Positions 22,901-32,283 of a stretch of DNA of 64,000 bases are shown piece by piece (position 1 is the stretch's first letter; the number at the start of each line of letters is the position of its first letter). Under the pieces are notes generated by a model that had not been told where the DNA came from, searched no databases, and worked only from the letters and a program-made list of their open reading frames with translations. The DNA comes from Saccharomycopsis fibuligera x Saccharomycopsis cf. fibuligera (Eukaryota; Ascomycota; Saccharomycetes; Ascoideales; Saccharomycopsidaceae): contig CP012817.1 of assembly GCA_001936135.1 (NCBI GenBank), positions 930,001 through 994,000 of the forward strand, in the 5' to 3' direction. The translations under genes were made by a program, and so were the position numbers.

Positions 22901-23757
22901 TGAGCCCATTCTTTTTTTCTTAATAAAGAGTTTGTAGTACGCGATTTCTGAATCTGGATTTCGCTTGGAAGGTATTGATCAATACCTGCTTTATCAGTTA
23001 AAGAAGCATCACCATCAACCATAGCACCATCTCCAAGAACATTACGCAAATCTTCTTCACTTTCGTCCTCGAGGGGCTCTTCTCCTTCATCTACATCACC
23101 GTCTTTTTCCTTTTTGGTTTCTTGTTCATTGATTGATTGTAATTCGCCTTCCAACTCAATTAAACCACCTACTCCTAAATTATCATCCAATTTCAAACCT
23201 CTAGGAAGCCCTTCTGGCATATCGTATAATCCGTCTTTATCACGATGCAATAATTTTAAAGCTTTAGCTGATCTTTCTGATTCGTTATTCATAGCAATTC
23301 CACCTGGAGCAAATGGCAAAAATGTAGTGTTTCCTCTAACTGCTGAACTCTTAGAAGTGAATTGTCTATTCAAAGATAACGAATTACTAGAATTACTGTT
23401 TTCAACTCTGGTTAAATCTACTTCTTCAACATATTGGTCAATACGGCCTTCAATGCCTCGTCTTTTGAATTTCAAAAGCATGTTATCGGTGGCCTCCGGG
23501 GCGCTTAACAAACCATCATAAAATTGCACTTTGGCAAAATCAGGTTTGTTTTGGATCAAATCCAATATGCTCCAAGGAATATTGTTGCTTGGAGTTAAAT
23601 AATTTTTCTTCAATTCATTGTTGATCTGCTGATCTGATGGATTTGGTTCTTCGTATGTTGATTCGAATAATGGATCAATTGGTGCATCAAGTGAATCTTC
23701 AGCAGACAACTGTTGCACTCCGTGAATAATCTCTTTTAATTCACTATCATCAAGCAT
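19966..23757 (-). CDS. SKI2: Ski2, RNA helicase of the Ski complex
   Basis: A 1263-residue superfamily 2 helicase. Family knowledge: Ski2 with Ski3 and Ski8 threads mRNA into the cytoplasmic exosome for 3'-5' decay, including nonstop and no-go decay and antiviral RNA decay. Residues 1-300 are the N-terminal region binding Ski3/Ski8. The Walker A motif is AHTSAGKT (333-340), the DEVH box is at 426-429 and SAT lies at 457-459. Between the two RecA domains is an RGG-rich stretch (about 536-566). The second RecA domain contains FATETFAMGLNLP and the motif VI QMSGRAGRRG. The C-terminal half carries the Ski2/Mtr4 arch and helical bundle, ending in IKRDIVFCASLYL, nearly identical to yeast Ski2. Start is the ATG at 23755-23757. 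Confidence 0.96.
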   Translation of the reverse strand: MLDDSELKEIIHGVQQLSAEDSLDAPIDPLFESTYEEPNPSDQQINNELKKNYLTPSNNIPWSILDLIQNKPDFAKVQFYDGLLSAPEATDNMLLKFKRRGIEGRIDQYVEEVDLTRVENSNSSNSLSLNRQFTSKSSAVRGNTTFLPFAPGGIAMNNESERSAKALKLLHRDKDGLYDMPEGLPRGLKLDDNLGVGGLIELEGELQSINEQETKKEKDGDVDEGEEPLEDESEEDLRNVLGDGAMVDGDASLTDKAGIDQYLPSEIQIQKSRTTNSLLRKKEWAHMIDLNHTIENFRDLVPNMARDWPFELDTFQKEAIYHLEQNDSVFVAAHTSAGKTVVAEYAISMANRNMTKAIYTSPIKALSNQKFRDFKEDFEDIDVGLITGDVQINPTANCLIMTTEILRSMLYRGADLIRDVEFVIFDEVHYVNDVDRGVVWEEVIIMLPPHVKFILLSATVPNTYEFANWVGRTKQKDIYVISTPKRPVPLEIFAWAKGDLFKLIDAQRNFLEDGFKKHKAKLEGKPTKILPNQSDRGGRGGRGGRGGRGGGLGGRGGGAMTRGRGGFSNNHGNTRKQFINRDGPNKRTWIELVQYLHKQELLPAVVFVFSKKRCEEYVETLSSIDYTTAKEKSEIHRFIEGAISRLKKEDRTLPQILKVKEMLKRGIAMHHGGLLPIIKEIIEILFAKSLVKVLFATETFAMGLNLPTKTVIFSELRKHDGKSFRNLLPGEFTQMSGRAGRRGLDKIGTVIVMAYNQPLESLTFKEVTLGASTKLQSQFRLTYNMILNLLRIEALKVEEMIKHSFGENSSQLMMSDHMENAKKLETKITGLRIDDQDFDETESLLLQDLHSKFTEYKLLIREILESAAENPIMRKKLSGGRLIVFRDKNSKARPAFIVQANNKSLTVLQFNMGDKKESFHEKNYSGIPYLSMIPGFINALNLPSIEFNGRLKRVEVPFEDVELVTRNVLAKDDESVGSKLRLLLKYQTEWQELNWDGFLTLGVHSLEKRKRAIVNEIIENPKYLELMHHEKFLKNFNILEQKARLKEKLRDMQTIISGENLELLPDYESRLSVLKDLEFVDFNLNVLLKGRVACEVNSGWELIVTELILDNFLGDFEPEEIVALLSCFVYEGRAHIDEEDPFLTPRLEKGATRIKEIVGTVLATYQKHQVGLSAEEEDFLERKRFALVNVVYEWARGMSFSKIMEISPESEGTIVRVITRLDEVCREVKNAAAIIGNSALHAKMSESQEKIKRDIVFCASLYL

Positions 23758-26593
23758 TTTAAAGGCCCCTCTCTTCTTTCCGTTAAACCTAGTTTAATGA
23801 TATATGCGTTAACGGGTCGGATGATATTTCAAACACCGGTGCTCTCAAATTTTATAACGCTTTGCGTGAGTCGATGACCTATTGCCCGTTAATTGAAATC
23901 ATAATACGCATTTTCATTATGGACAGGCTACTTTTTTTCACCCAAATGATGTCTATATGCATAATTCTGCAATATTATGTGTGAATGGTATGATGATAAG
24001 CTCCTATTCCCTTGCGCATCATTAGCCTTAGTTGCCATATGTATATAATAATTTCGCAGTGATTTCATTTACTAGGCATCTTATGGATTCTTTCTATTGG
24101 CGTATAAAAAATTTCTGATAGACCAGAACCGTTTTTTCTAGTTAAACTTTCGCTACTTTGCTTCATGCCTGTTGCCTATTATTGCCAATCAATGCACGTA
24201 ATTTCGCAAATATTCACTTCTGCGACAGGTGAATGTTTTAAAGACATTTTTGTTCTGACGTCTGGGTCACTACTTCAAAGAATGAAGCGTCTTCTTTTTT
24301 GTGCAGATGTACATCTTCAACGCGATGCCAAAGGACTCATCGTGGTGATTCGACATACATCAATTTTTACGATGAGCTGAAAATTTGATAAGCAAGAGAT
24401 CGTTTCCAATTCATTATTCTGATACTACAGTAGTATTCTTCACAACTGATGCGAAATCTATATTGCGAATTAGTCATTCAACCTTCATCCTGACGACAAA
24501 AGAAAATCTTTGTAAACTGCTCGAAAAACTAACTTTGTTATTTTGTTACTTCAAGTTAATACCTACAATTCAATTGTGCATTTTGCACAATTAGATTATC
24601 TTAATGATCAATAATTGTGTTGTGTATTATTGACCAAGTAAGGCTGTATAGAACGTCCTTTGCAATACATGGAAAGGAGGATGGTTCACACCCCCATGAC
24701 ACGGTACCGCACTGCGGGAACCACCGGACACCATCACAACTAATAAAAACACTATAAATAATCCGTAGCGGAGCAGCTACCGGGACGGAAAATTGGTTGC
24801 GTTCAACTTTTTAAAGAAAAACGCGTTGTGCCACGCGTGTTCTAGAATCGCCCCCTTCCCCCTTTGTGTCTATTTTCTCTGAGAGATGCTTAAGCTGATC
24901 ATGATGCACAAGGTGTACATCAAATGGCTGTATAACAGCAGTATTCTGCCGTTGCTAAGCTTAGCTCAGCTCAGTTCGAGCAGATCAGTTCGGTTCATGA
25001 GTGGAAATGCATGCATGGACGGCTCCTCGATGGAGACTGGTCTAGGACTTTTTTGTTTTGAAGTGGCTTCAATTTAAGCCATGTCCGATTATCTAATATT
25101 GATGATGTAGTTACTGTATAGGTGGCGGTAGTGATGCTGAAGAAGAAATTAGACAACTTGTAGTTTGTTCTTCATCTCCGTTAATATTATAAATATATAC
25201 TTCACAATCATTTACTTCCTCTTCTTCTGAAGCTCTTACTGCATCAGCTAATCTGAACGCATGTTCATAAGCAGAATGAAGATCAGTGAAGTATAGATTT
25301 CGAAAAATCAAAAATAAATTATAAAATTAAATAAATATGAGGAGCTCTCATGTTTAGTCGCAAGGTCACTCAGAATGCCTCGAAAATTTTTGCTGAGGGG
25401 GTTTCTAGGTTTTTAATTTGCTCTAATTTTAACCTAAAGAATCCTGACTCGTTTTTAATTTCTGTAATATAACCGTCTTGTTTAGAATATCTCGACAATT
25501 ATAATTTAAGGTGTTAAGCTGGCTTTTTGGGCAAGTATAAGTATTTACATCTATGTATGTCATTCCTGATAGCGGGAAGTGTCTGCGGAACTCCAATTCT
25601 CAACCATTTGCCAGGATCGCAGCGCAGTAGCAGATATATTATACTATCGTAATAAATATAAATGTAACCAACTGGTACTTCAAAGATTTTTGAAACAAAA
25701 ATAATACTATGTGGTATATTTACCTTAAGTAAACATATTTGTGTGATAGGCCGTTAAATAGAAATATAACAGTACCACATTGTATGCACAAGCACAAAGG
25801 TACTTACAAAAGTTATAGAAAACTCGAACTTTTAACGAACAGTGAAACGAGTTTATAATGTCATAAAGTTACATTTCTGATAGTTAGAGCAGCTCAGTAG
25901 TTAAAATATAAATAACCAAGTAAGTTAATATATGATAAAATAAAAAAAAAGTTAAAAAACGTATAAAACTCAATGGAAAATAGGCAATAATCAAAGTAAA
26001 AGAACTAAATGGGTGAAGTATTGATGATCATATATGATCAGTTTTCATGATAATAATAGGAAAAAAAAAAGAGAGTAAATGATCTCAATGTTTTTGGCAC
26101 TTCCAACCAAGACAACATTGATCTGTAAAATCGTTATAATATTAGGTATGCTCAAAAGATAGCAAAGTAAAACAAATAGAGATAACACACAAAGTTAGAC
26201 AAATGAAAAAAAGAAATCAATAGAAGATGCAACAAAAGAGGTTTCTTCTAAGACCTTTTTTTTTTAAAAAAAAAAAAAACAAAAAAGACAAAAAACAACA
26301 GAGCAAAAAATTTGGAAGGAAACCAATCTAAAAAATCGACTAATGGACACACGTAAGAACTGATAATGGAAATGGTTATGAATAGTGAATAAGGTAAGGC
26401 AAATTTGGTGAGGTAAAGAGAACGCAAGAGTGACTAACCGATTTGGAACTTTGGAGAATAGAAATATGACTGGGTTATCTGACACTCATAAACAGTGAAC
26501 CAAAAAAAGCATCAAATTTATAAACAAAAAAAAAAAAAAAAAAAAAAAAAAAAGACGTAAAAAAATCAAGCATGAATGAATTACCCCGATATA
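23758..26593. other. Long gap upstream of SKI2 with candidate small transcription unit
   Basis: This 2.8 kb gap separates SKI2 from the WSC gene, both on the minus strand. It holds two small hairpins (24572-24592 and 24608-24633), a TATA box with two ACGCGT motifs before a 63-codon ORF (separate entry), and a coding-like but incomplete minus-strand frame at 25111-25311. Further on, 25640-26593 is AT-rich with homopolymer runs, including 28 adenines at 26526-26553 just beyond the WSC stop codon. No conserved gene was recognised. Confidence 0.45.
24753..25077 (+). other. Candidate unannotated transcription unit or small ORF
   Basis: A consensus TATAAATA (24753-24760) is followed by two ACGCGT motifs 12 bases apart (24821-24826 and 24833-24838), the binding consensus of MBF-type factors. 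Next comes an ATG-started ORF of 63 codons (24886-25077). The predicted peptide (MLKLIMMHKVYIKWLYNSSI...) is unlike any family I know and may not be translated; a non-coding RNA is equally possible. The motif order is suggestive, but nothing proves transcription. Confidence 0.2.
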
Positions 26594-27550
26594 TCAGTCT
26601 TTATCAGGATTCACCACAGCCAATTTTGGTCTTGCAGCATTATTGTTAGGATTGTAAAAATCGTGCCCAGCATCTATACTTGCCCTTGTTGTTGATCCGT
26701 CGTATCCAGATGCTTCCATGTAGGAGTTGCTTCTACCTTGAGAAGGATCAACAAAGTCATCAGCAAATGGATTTGATAATTGTCTAGCATGGGTAGAGTT
26801 TTCGTTTCTTTTCATAGTAGCAATGATATTGGCATCAGCATCCAATAAATCACGATCTTTCTGCCTTTGTCTTCTAATAAAGAATATTACCAAGGCCAAA
26901 ATCGATAATGCAGCCAAACCACCAATAACGCCCCCAACAATAGGGCCAATAAGTTTTGCCTTGTTTTGTGAATTACCTGAGTCCGAATTTCCAGAAACTA
27001 CTGAAGTGGCAACCGCAGTGTGTGCGGCTGTGACCGTCACCACATGCGTGCCCCCTCCAGATTGAGTAGCCATCAGAGTTACTAATTGGACATATGTGGA
27101 TTGACTAGACGAGCTAGTTTTGCTATTGGTAGTGGTGGCAGTCGCAGAAGTTGAGGAACTGCCATCTGATGAACTTGTAGAAGAAGTTGTAGAGCTACTA
27201 TCTGAAGAACTCGATTTTAAAGTATAAACTTGGTAAGCAGAACTACCACCACAATCTTCCTTGTCATACCCTGAGCATGGCGAGTCACAGTTAGAATCAT
27301 CTGTTTCATCATCAGAACTTGGAGCATCATTACCACAATAGCAAAGGTTACCATTGTGCAAAGCATAGTATGAATAAGATGAACATTGACTTTCACAATA
27401 ACCACTGGATTGATAGGTGTAACTTTTTCCTGAACCATAAGATGACGGAATGGACGAGTAACACTTAGAACTGGCAGCCGAAGAAGGCACCGAGTATAAT
27501 ATATTTGCACAAAGAAGAAGCACTGGAATTGAGAACTGACTCAAGAACAT
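26594..27550 (-). CDS. WSC-domain cell-wall stress sensor
   Basis: A 318-residue single-pass membrane protein of the Wsc family, the plasma-membrane mechanosensors that feed the Rho1-Pkc1 cell-wall integrity pathway. Residues 1-26 are a signal peptide. The WSC domain (28-110) has the expected eight cysteines (C30, C52, C56, C70, C72, C88, C92, C100) and the motifs GYCESQCSSYSYYAL and CYCGN. Residues 111-195 are a Ser/Thr-rich, presumably O-mannosylated stalk. A Gly/Ile/Leu membrane segment (201-225) is followed by RRQRQK. The cytoplasmic tail carries NPFAD (260-264), an NPFxD endocytosis signal of the kind recognised by Sla1 in Wsc1. Which WSC paralog it is cannot be settled from sequence alone. 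Start is the ATG at 27548-27550. Confidence 0.9.
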   Translation of the reverse strand: MFLSQFSIPVLLLCANILYSVPSSAASSKCYSSIPSSYGSGKSYTYQSSGYCESQCSSYSYYALHNGNLCYCGNDAPSSDDETDDSNCDSPCSGYDKEDCGGSSAYQVYTLKSSSSDSSSTTSSTSSSDGSSSTSATATTTNSKTSSSSQSTYVQLVTLMATQSGGGTHVVTVTAAHTAVATSVVSGNSDSGNSQNKAKLIGPIVGGVIGGLAALSILALVIFFIRRQRQKDRDLLDADANIIATMKRNENSTHARQLSNPFADDFVDPSQGRSNSYMEASGYDGSTTRASIDAGHDFYNPNNNAARPKLAVVNPDKD

Positions 27551-28813
27551 ATTGATTGTGCTATGAACCGGTATTGATACTATAAAATGTCTGATTTAGT
27601 AAGTCGATTGAAACTATGCTATCAATAGATAATTTTTCTCGTTTTTTTTTTTTGAAATGTTATTTGTTTCTATATTACAGTTGTGGAATAATAAGCGCCT
27701 GGCTTCGTTGCGGTAATAAGATTGGTGGTACCAATAAGATTTATAGACTTTCTCTTTTGAATTTGGTGTGTTTTTAACTTAAAACGAATGATGCTATCGA
27801 TACGTAAAATTTTATTCACCTGATCCAAAGATTCTAGAAGTCAAAGATGAATAATATCGAATTAAATAAGATAATTAGGAGCAAAAGACAATCTTCTGAG
27901 TGGTACGATATGGAGCTATAGTGTGCGATGATATAGCTTTTGGTTTTCTTTGCAATTGACTTTGCGAAACCTTTTTTTTCTATTTTGACAGTGACAGTAC
28001 GGCAAAATCAAGAAATCAAATTGAAAGGAAGCAAATGGATCTACCTGTCAATGGTGAACACCAAAAAATTTATCTGGGATAAAGCTTCTTGAGAAGGAAG
28101 GATAATGTACAATGAAAACAAGAAGGAAAAGATAGAAATGTTTGCAAGAGGAAGCTATCAAGCAGAAATAAAGAATAAAAACAGGAGCACGAATCACCGG
28201 CAGTATTGTTTTAAAAAAAAAAATTAACTATGGGTGAGTCTAGAAGAAAAGTAAATCCACGTAGTTTGAGAATTAGCGTCTGTATAGCCAGGGCACTATA
28301 ACCATGATTCTGCTGTATTATTTCCGATTGTTTTTGCTATTTGGCAATTGTCACAGCCTACGGCCGCGTCTTAGGTACCTGCGGTTGCGCCACGAAGCAG
28401 GCAGTTGCAGAAGGAGGTGTCTCAACGCAAACTGTGCAGATATTGCATAGAGGGACAGCCACATAACCACATACTGTGAAAATCCTTATCGGTGGATGCG
28501 GCCCATGGATGGAATTCCACGTTTTCCGGCATGTTGCTCAGGATAGAGTGCGGTACGGTAGACCGTATCTTGTACGGTCTACCGTACAAGATACGGAAAT
28601 TGTGAGCTGGCACAAGCGGATGTCAACAACCATAGCACGTAGTATCGCTGCATATAGCAAAACAAAAACAAATAAAAATAAATAAAAAATAAAAAAAAAA
28701 GACACGAAAAATTTACTAAGTACAATGCGCGAGCGAAAAACAAGACTTCGAAGTCTATAAGTCAATCATAAAGAATAAGCGCCTACACACAAGTACACCC
28801 AAACACACATACA
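27551..28813. promoter_or_regulatory. Divergent promoter region of the WSC gene and MPS3
   Basis: This 1.26 kb intergenic region lies between divergent starts. Around 28550-28600 it holds a striking palindromic cluster (separate entry). The stretch 28330-28620 is more GC-rich than the flanks. An A-rich run precedes MPS3 (28670-28700). Short ORFs on both strands near 28420-28765 are by-products of the palindromic sequence. Confidence 0.5.
28563..28596. repeat. Perfect inverted repeat, 15-bp arms and 4-base loop, with CGG-N4-CCG palindromes
   Basis: The left arm CCGTATCTTGTACGG (28563-28577) is exactly complementary to CCGTACAAGATACGG (28582-28596) across the loop TCTA. Two 14-base palindromes overlap it: TACGGTAGACCGTA (28554-28567) and TACGGTCTACCGTA (28573-28586), which are reverse complements of each other. 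Each contains CGG-N4-CCG, the layout bound by Zn2Cys6 dimers. It sits about 220 bases upstream of MPS3 and 1 kb upstream of the WSC gene. Confidence 0.9.
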
Positions 28814-31612
28814 ATGGCAATCAAGGATCATAATACCCTCTCGTCAGTGAAAGCATTGAGAGAATCTATATCTCAGCATCGGCTTACCGACGCTGAGCTC
28901 GATGATCCAGAATGGCAGCGAATTTTCCATAGCGCCATAAACAAAGAAGATGTGATAGCCAGAAACGATGATGATAATGACCTGAATGATGATGACGACG
29001 ATTTGCTGATCTTGGAAGACAATAGCCAAATACACTCTAATATAAATTTAAGTGAAGAAGATGGATATTTGTTGAATCAACAGTACAACCTTTTGAAGCA
29101 CAAATTGGCAGGTTTTCAGGAATTTCACCAAAAGGATACACAGATAGTACAAGATATAAGTGGTAGTGACGACGAAGACAATACAATTGACAACAATAAA
29201 GAAACTGGATCCTCCAAGAAAAAGGAAAAAACTTCAGGAACACAGCTACAAGACAAAGAGAAGAATAGCAAGAATAACGTTGTGCTGCGAACTGGAGATT
29301 CCAAACGCTCTGGGAGCATCAGCCACTTGGCGCCGTTTCTTAAGCGCTCAACATATATTTTGCTATTGCTCTTGGTCTTGAGCGCTTCAGCATTAATATT
29401 TCTAGCTCAATATAAGAGCTCTTTTGTCAGCCGTATTTCAGGTACACATAGCATATTCAGATTTAATACCACAATACCTTCAACGCTACCGTTATCGCAT
29501 GAGATCAAAAGCTACTTGAGTAACAATTTTGATCAAGTTTCCAAAGATTTAGAAGGATTGCATACCAGAATTGAAGCTAACGAGCAATCTTCTTTGGAAT
29601 ATTCACAAAAACAAAACGATTATATTAAAGAGTTAAATGCTAGGTTAAGCGAGATCAACAGTCTAATACAGGGATTCAAAACTGAGAATCAGCAAGGTAT
29701 TGAGGACATAAATAAAGAATTTATGATGAAACAGAGGAAAATTGACGAGAAATTTGCACTGGCTGATAAGCGCTTTGAAGAGATAGATAGCACTTTAAGC
29801 GAATTTAAAGAGTTCAAGCGGCATGTTAATCAATCGTTGGAAAATTTGAAGGAGCAGTTAAATGATTCAAAACAGAGCTTTGACTCTTTTATACATGATA
29901 AATTTCCAAAATACGTGCTAACTATGCAGACCAAAGATGGTCAAATCAAGCTCATGCCTGAGTTTGAAAATCAAATAACTAACATAATTGGTGAATATAT
30001 ATCCCGAGGATTGAATTTTAACAAGACAATTCCAAAATTTGAAACTGAAGAAATAATAAGAAAGGAACAAATTGAAAAATATTTAAGCGACTTTGTACAA
30101 AATAATGATGTACTAAATTTGATCGATTTGAAAAATAGGTCTTCCTCATTGTCAAAATTTATTAAAGATGAAATATTGCAAAATCTTAATGAAATTGTGA
30201 AGCAGAGACTAAAGGGATACGAAGAAAGTACAACTAGAATCAACAAAGACGAAAATGATAGACTTATAATTGACTCTACCACCGAGCTTATTTTATCCAA
30301 ACTTATTAAAAAAATATACAATAGCAACGAATCCAAGTATATGGCAAAATACAATTACGCAGATTATGAAAACGGCGCAAGGATTGTGCCTGAATTAGTA
30401 TCATCTTTTGACTCTTTCAACATCACTGAATTATACAATCAGCAACAGCAGTACAAAGTCTTCAAAAAGCTCAAAAGAGTGTTTGGCTATGGAAACAACG
30501 AAAATGCTGTATACAACAAGGCAAAGGGGAAAAATATGGTGCTTAATACATACCAGGCGATACTTCCTAGTACAGTAATTGCAAAAGATAATTTCCCTAA
30601 TCTTAGTGGCCATAAAACAGGGGTCAAAACATTTGCAATCAAGTTTGCACAGCCAATTTATTTGACAAACCTATTGATCTCTTATCCTAGATTTGAGAAA
30701 AATGCAGGGGCTGTTTACTCAGCGCCAAAAAAAATCAGTGTGTGGATTAAACTCAAAAATCCTGATACTGGTTTGCCAAAATTAAAAAACTACCTATATG
30801 AAGCTACTAAAGACAAATACGGGGATAAATATGTGATCAATTTGGAAAAATTCTCTCAAGATGTTATAGATGAAAAGAGTTCCTGGAACAAGAAACTAAT
30901 AGCGGGACACCGTGGTGGTACTCGCAGTGGGTCATTGAGTGGCCATAGTCAGAAAAGCAAGAACCACGACGGCGAAGAAGATGTTAGCAGCGGCGATATA
31001 AATGATAATGGCTATGGCACCAGCAATATCCCTATAAAGCGATTAAAAAGTGAGGAGGAAATTGTCTATGAGAAATTTTACGAAACAAACTTCCATTTGT
31101 TCAAGCAAAATTACTTGAAAATTGGGTCTATGAACTATGATTTACACTCTCCATCAATTAACCAAAAGTTCCCCTTGGTAAACGCAAGCTTCAAAAATTT
31201 GAAGCTAAGCATAGAGTCAATTTTTTTTTCGATCGAGGATAATTACGGCGATGCATATGCAACAAACTTGTTCAAAGTAAAAGCATACGGGGTTAGTGAG
31301 TTCGATCTTTATTGTATGAAGAAATTGCTATATGGAACTGGAAATGGAAGCCGAGAGGGACACGACGATTTCAACGAGCATGAAGACGATCTCATCAAAC
31401 TTGAAGAGCTCTTCAACGCAAAGTATGTCAACAATTTAGACTATGACGAGCCTAGTGATGATCTGGACCAGACTAGTGGTAGCGCTGCCAGCTCAACTAA
31501 AGCATATGAAGAGGAAGAAGATTCCGATGACAATGATTACTCCACTTTCTATCACACTAAACCAGAACAAAGAATTAGTTCTGAGGTAGCAGAGGAAATT
31601 GACTATTTTTGA
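28814..31612 (+). CDS. MPS3: Mps3-like SUN-domain protein of the nuclear envelope and spindle pole body
   Basis: A 932-residue inner nuclear membrane protein. Family knowledge: yeast Mps3 is the SUN protein of the half-bridge, needed for spindle pole body duplication, telomere tethering and H2A.Z interaction. The nucleoplasmic N-terminus has an acidic cluster (NDDDNDLNDDDDDLLILEDN, 51-70). One membrane segment lies at 179-200, after a basic patch. A lumenal coiled coil covers about 225-370. The C-terminal SUN domain starts near NYADYENGARIV and shows AVYNKAKGKNMVLNTYQAI, then LSGHKTGVKTFAIKFAQPIY and SAPKKISVWIKL. It is interrupted by charged or low-complexity insertions (after residue 700) and ends in an acidic tail. 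The protein is longer than S. cerevisiae Mps3 (682 residues). The SUN call is firm and the ortholog name is likely. Confidence 0.85.
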   Translation: MAIKDHNTLSSVKALRESISQHRLTDAELDDPEWQRIFHSAINKEDVIARNDDDNDLNDDDDDLLILEDNSQIHSNINLSEEDGYLLNQQYNLLKHKLAGFQEFHQKDTQIVQDISGSDDEDNTIDNNKETGSSKKKEKTSGTQLQDKEKNSKNNVVLRTGDSKRSGSISHLAPFLKRSTYILLLLLVLSASALIFLAQYKSSFVSRISGTHSIFRFNTTIPSTLPLSHEIKSYLSNNFDQVSKDLEGLHTRIEANEQSSLEYSQKQNDYIKELNARLSEINSLIQGFKTENQQGIEDINKEFMMKQRKIDEKFALADKRFEEIDSTLSEFKEFKRHVNQSLENLKEQLNDSKQSFDSFIHDKFPKYVLTMQTKDGQIKLMPEFENQITNIIGEYISRGLNFNKTIPKFETEEIIRKEQIEKYLSDFVQNNDVLNLIDLKNRSSSLSKFIKDEILQNLNEIVKQRLKGYEESTTRINKDENDRLIIDSTTELILSKLIKKIYNSNESKYMAKYNYADYENGARIVPELVSSFDSFNITELYNQQQQYKVFKKLKRVFGYGNNENAVYNKAKGKNMVLNTYQAILPSTVIAKDNFPNLSGHKTGVKTFAIKFAQPIYLTNLLISYPRFEKNAGAVYSAPKKISVWIKLKNPDTGLPKLKNYLYEATKDKYGDKYVINLEKFSQDVIDEKSSWNKKLIAGHRGGTRSGSLSGHSQKSKNHDGEEDVSSGDINDNGYGTSNIPIKRLKSEEEIVYEKFYETNFHLFKQNYLKIGSMNYDLHSPSINQKFPLVNASFKNLKLSIESIFFSIEDNYGDAYATNLFKVKAYGVSEFDLYCMKKLLYGTGNGSREGHDDFNEHEDDLIKLEELFNAKYVNNLDYDEPSDDLDQTSGSAASSTKAYEEEEDSDDNDYSTFYHTKPEQRISSEVAEEIDYF

Positions 31613-32283
31613 GGCAACAGATAGAGAGAGAGGCGGGTTATTAATCGAGTTATTATTTTAGCAATCTTGTAAAGAATAAACACGCGCTAGTTGATTAGCA
31701 GCGCCACGAAGGAGACATATTTTTGTTCTCGTTGATGCGATCAGTTTTAGATCTGTATGCAGTACCCTTGGCGGACATGCGTGCATTGTTATTACATGCA
31801 GATAGGGCATTGCCGTCTGCTCGTAGACAGTTAAGAAACAAATATGTTTGAGCAAATTGAAGAGACACCGGAGTAGTCAGCAATAATGGAGTAACATCAC
31901 AAGAAATCAAAGCTGCTTTTCCGTTAACTAATCAAGTGGCCCAATCGTATTCTGCAGATTGTGCAGTCTGCTGTTCTACTCTATGTTTATCTTGTGCCGT
32001 TTGGCTTACTCGGGATAGTTTGGACTAACCGGCTCGGATATGATTGGCTAGGGGCAATAGTGATCTTATGGGCTGAGAAACATTGCCAACACTCACTGTA
32101 GATCCCTAGAAAGTTGGACTCGATCTTTAATATTAGGGCACTAAAAAATAGCATAAATAGAGGCATAATTCCTTGATAAAGAGCCACAATTTTTTATTTC
32201 ATTTTTATATTCATTAGTTATACTCTTAGCAATATTTAACTTTAATCTACTTTTTTTTTGACAATACTTCTACTTTACCTAAT
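31613..32283. promoter_or_regulatory. MPS3 3' flank and metallothionein promoter
   Basis: This 671-base gap has no gene. A TATTGCTG on the minus strand (read as CAGCAATA on the + strand near 31879-31886) fits the THNNGCTG core of Ace1/Cup2/Amt1-type copper regulators. One such 8-mer can occur by chance. Short pyrimidine tracts precede the metallothionein ATG. Confidence 0.4.

Noticed and set aside
25736-25751. ATTTACCTTAAG, similar to the 5' end of U1 snRNA
   Set aside because: The invariant ACTTACCT needed for donor-site pairing is changed and downstream sequence does not follow U1.
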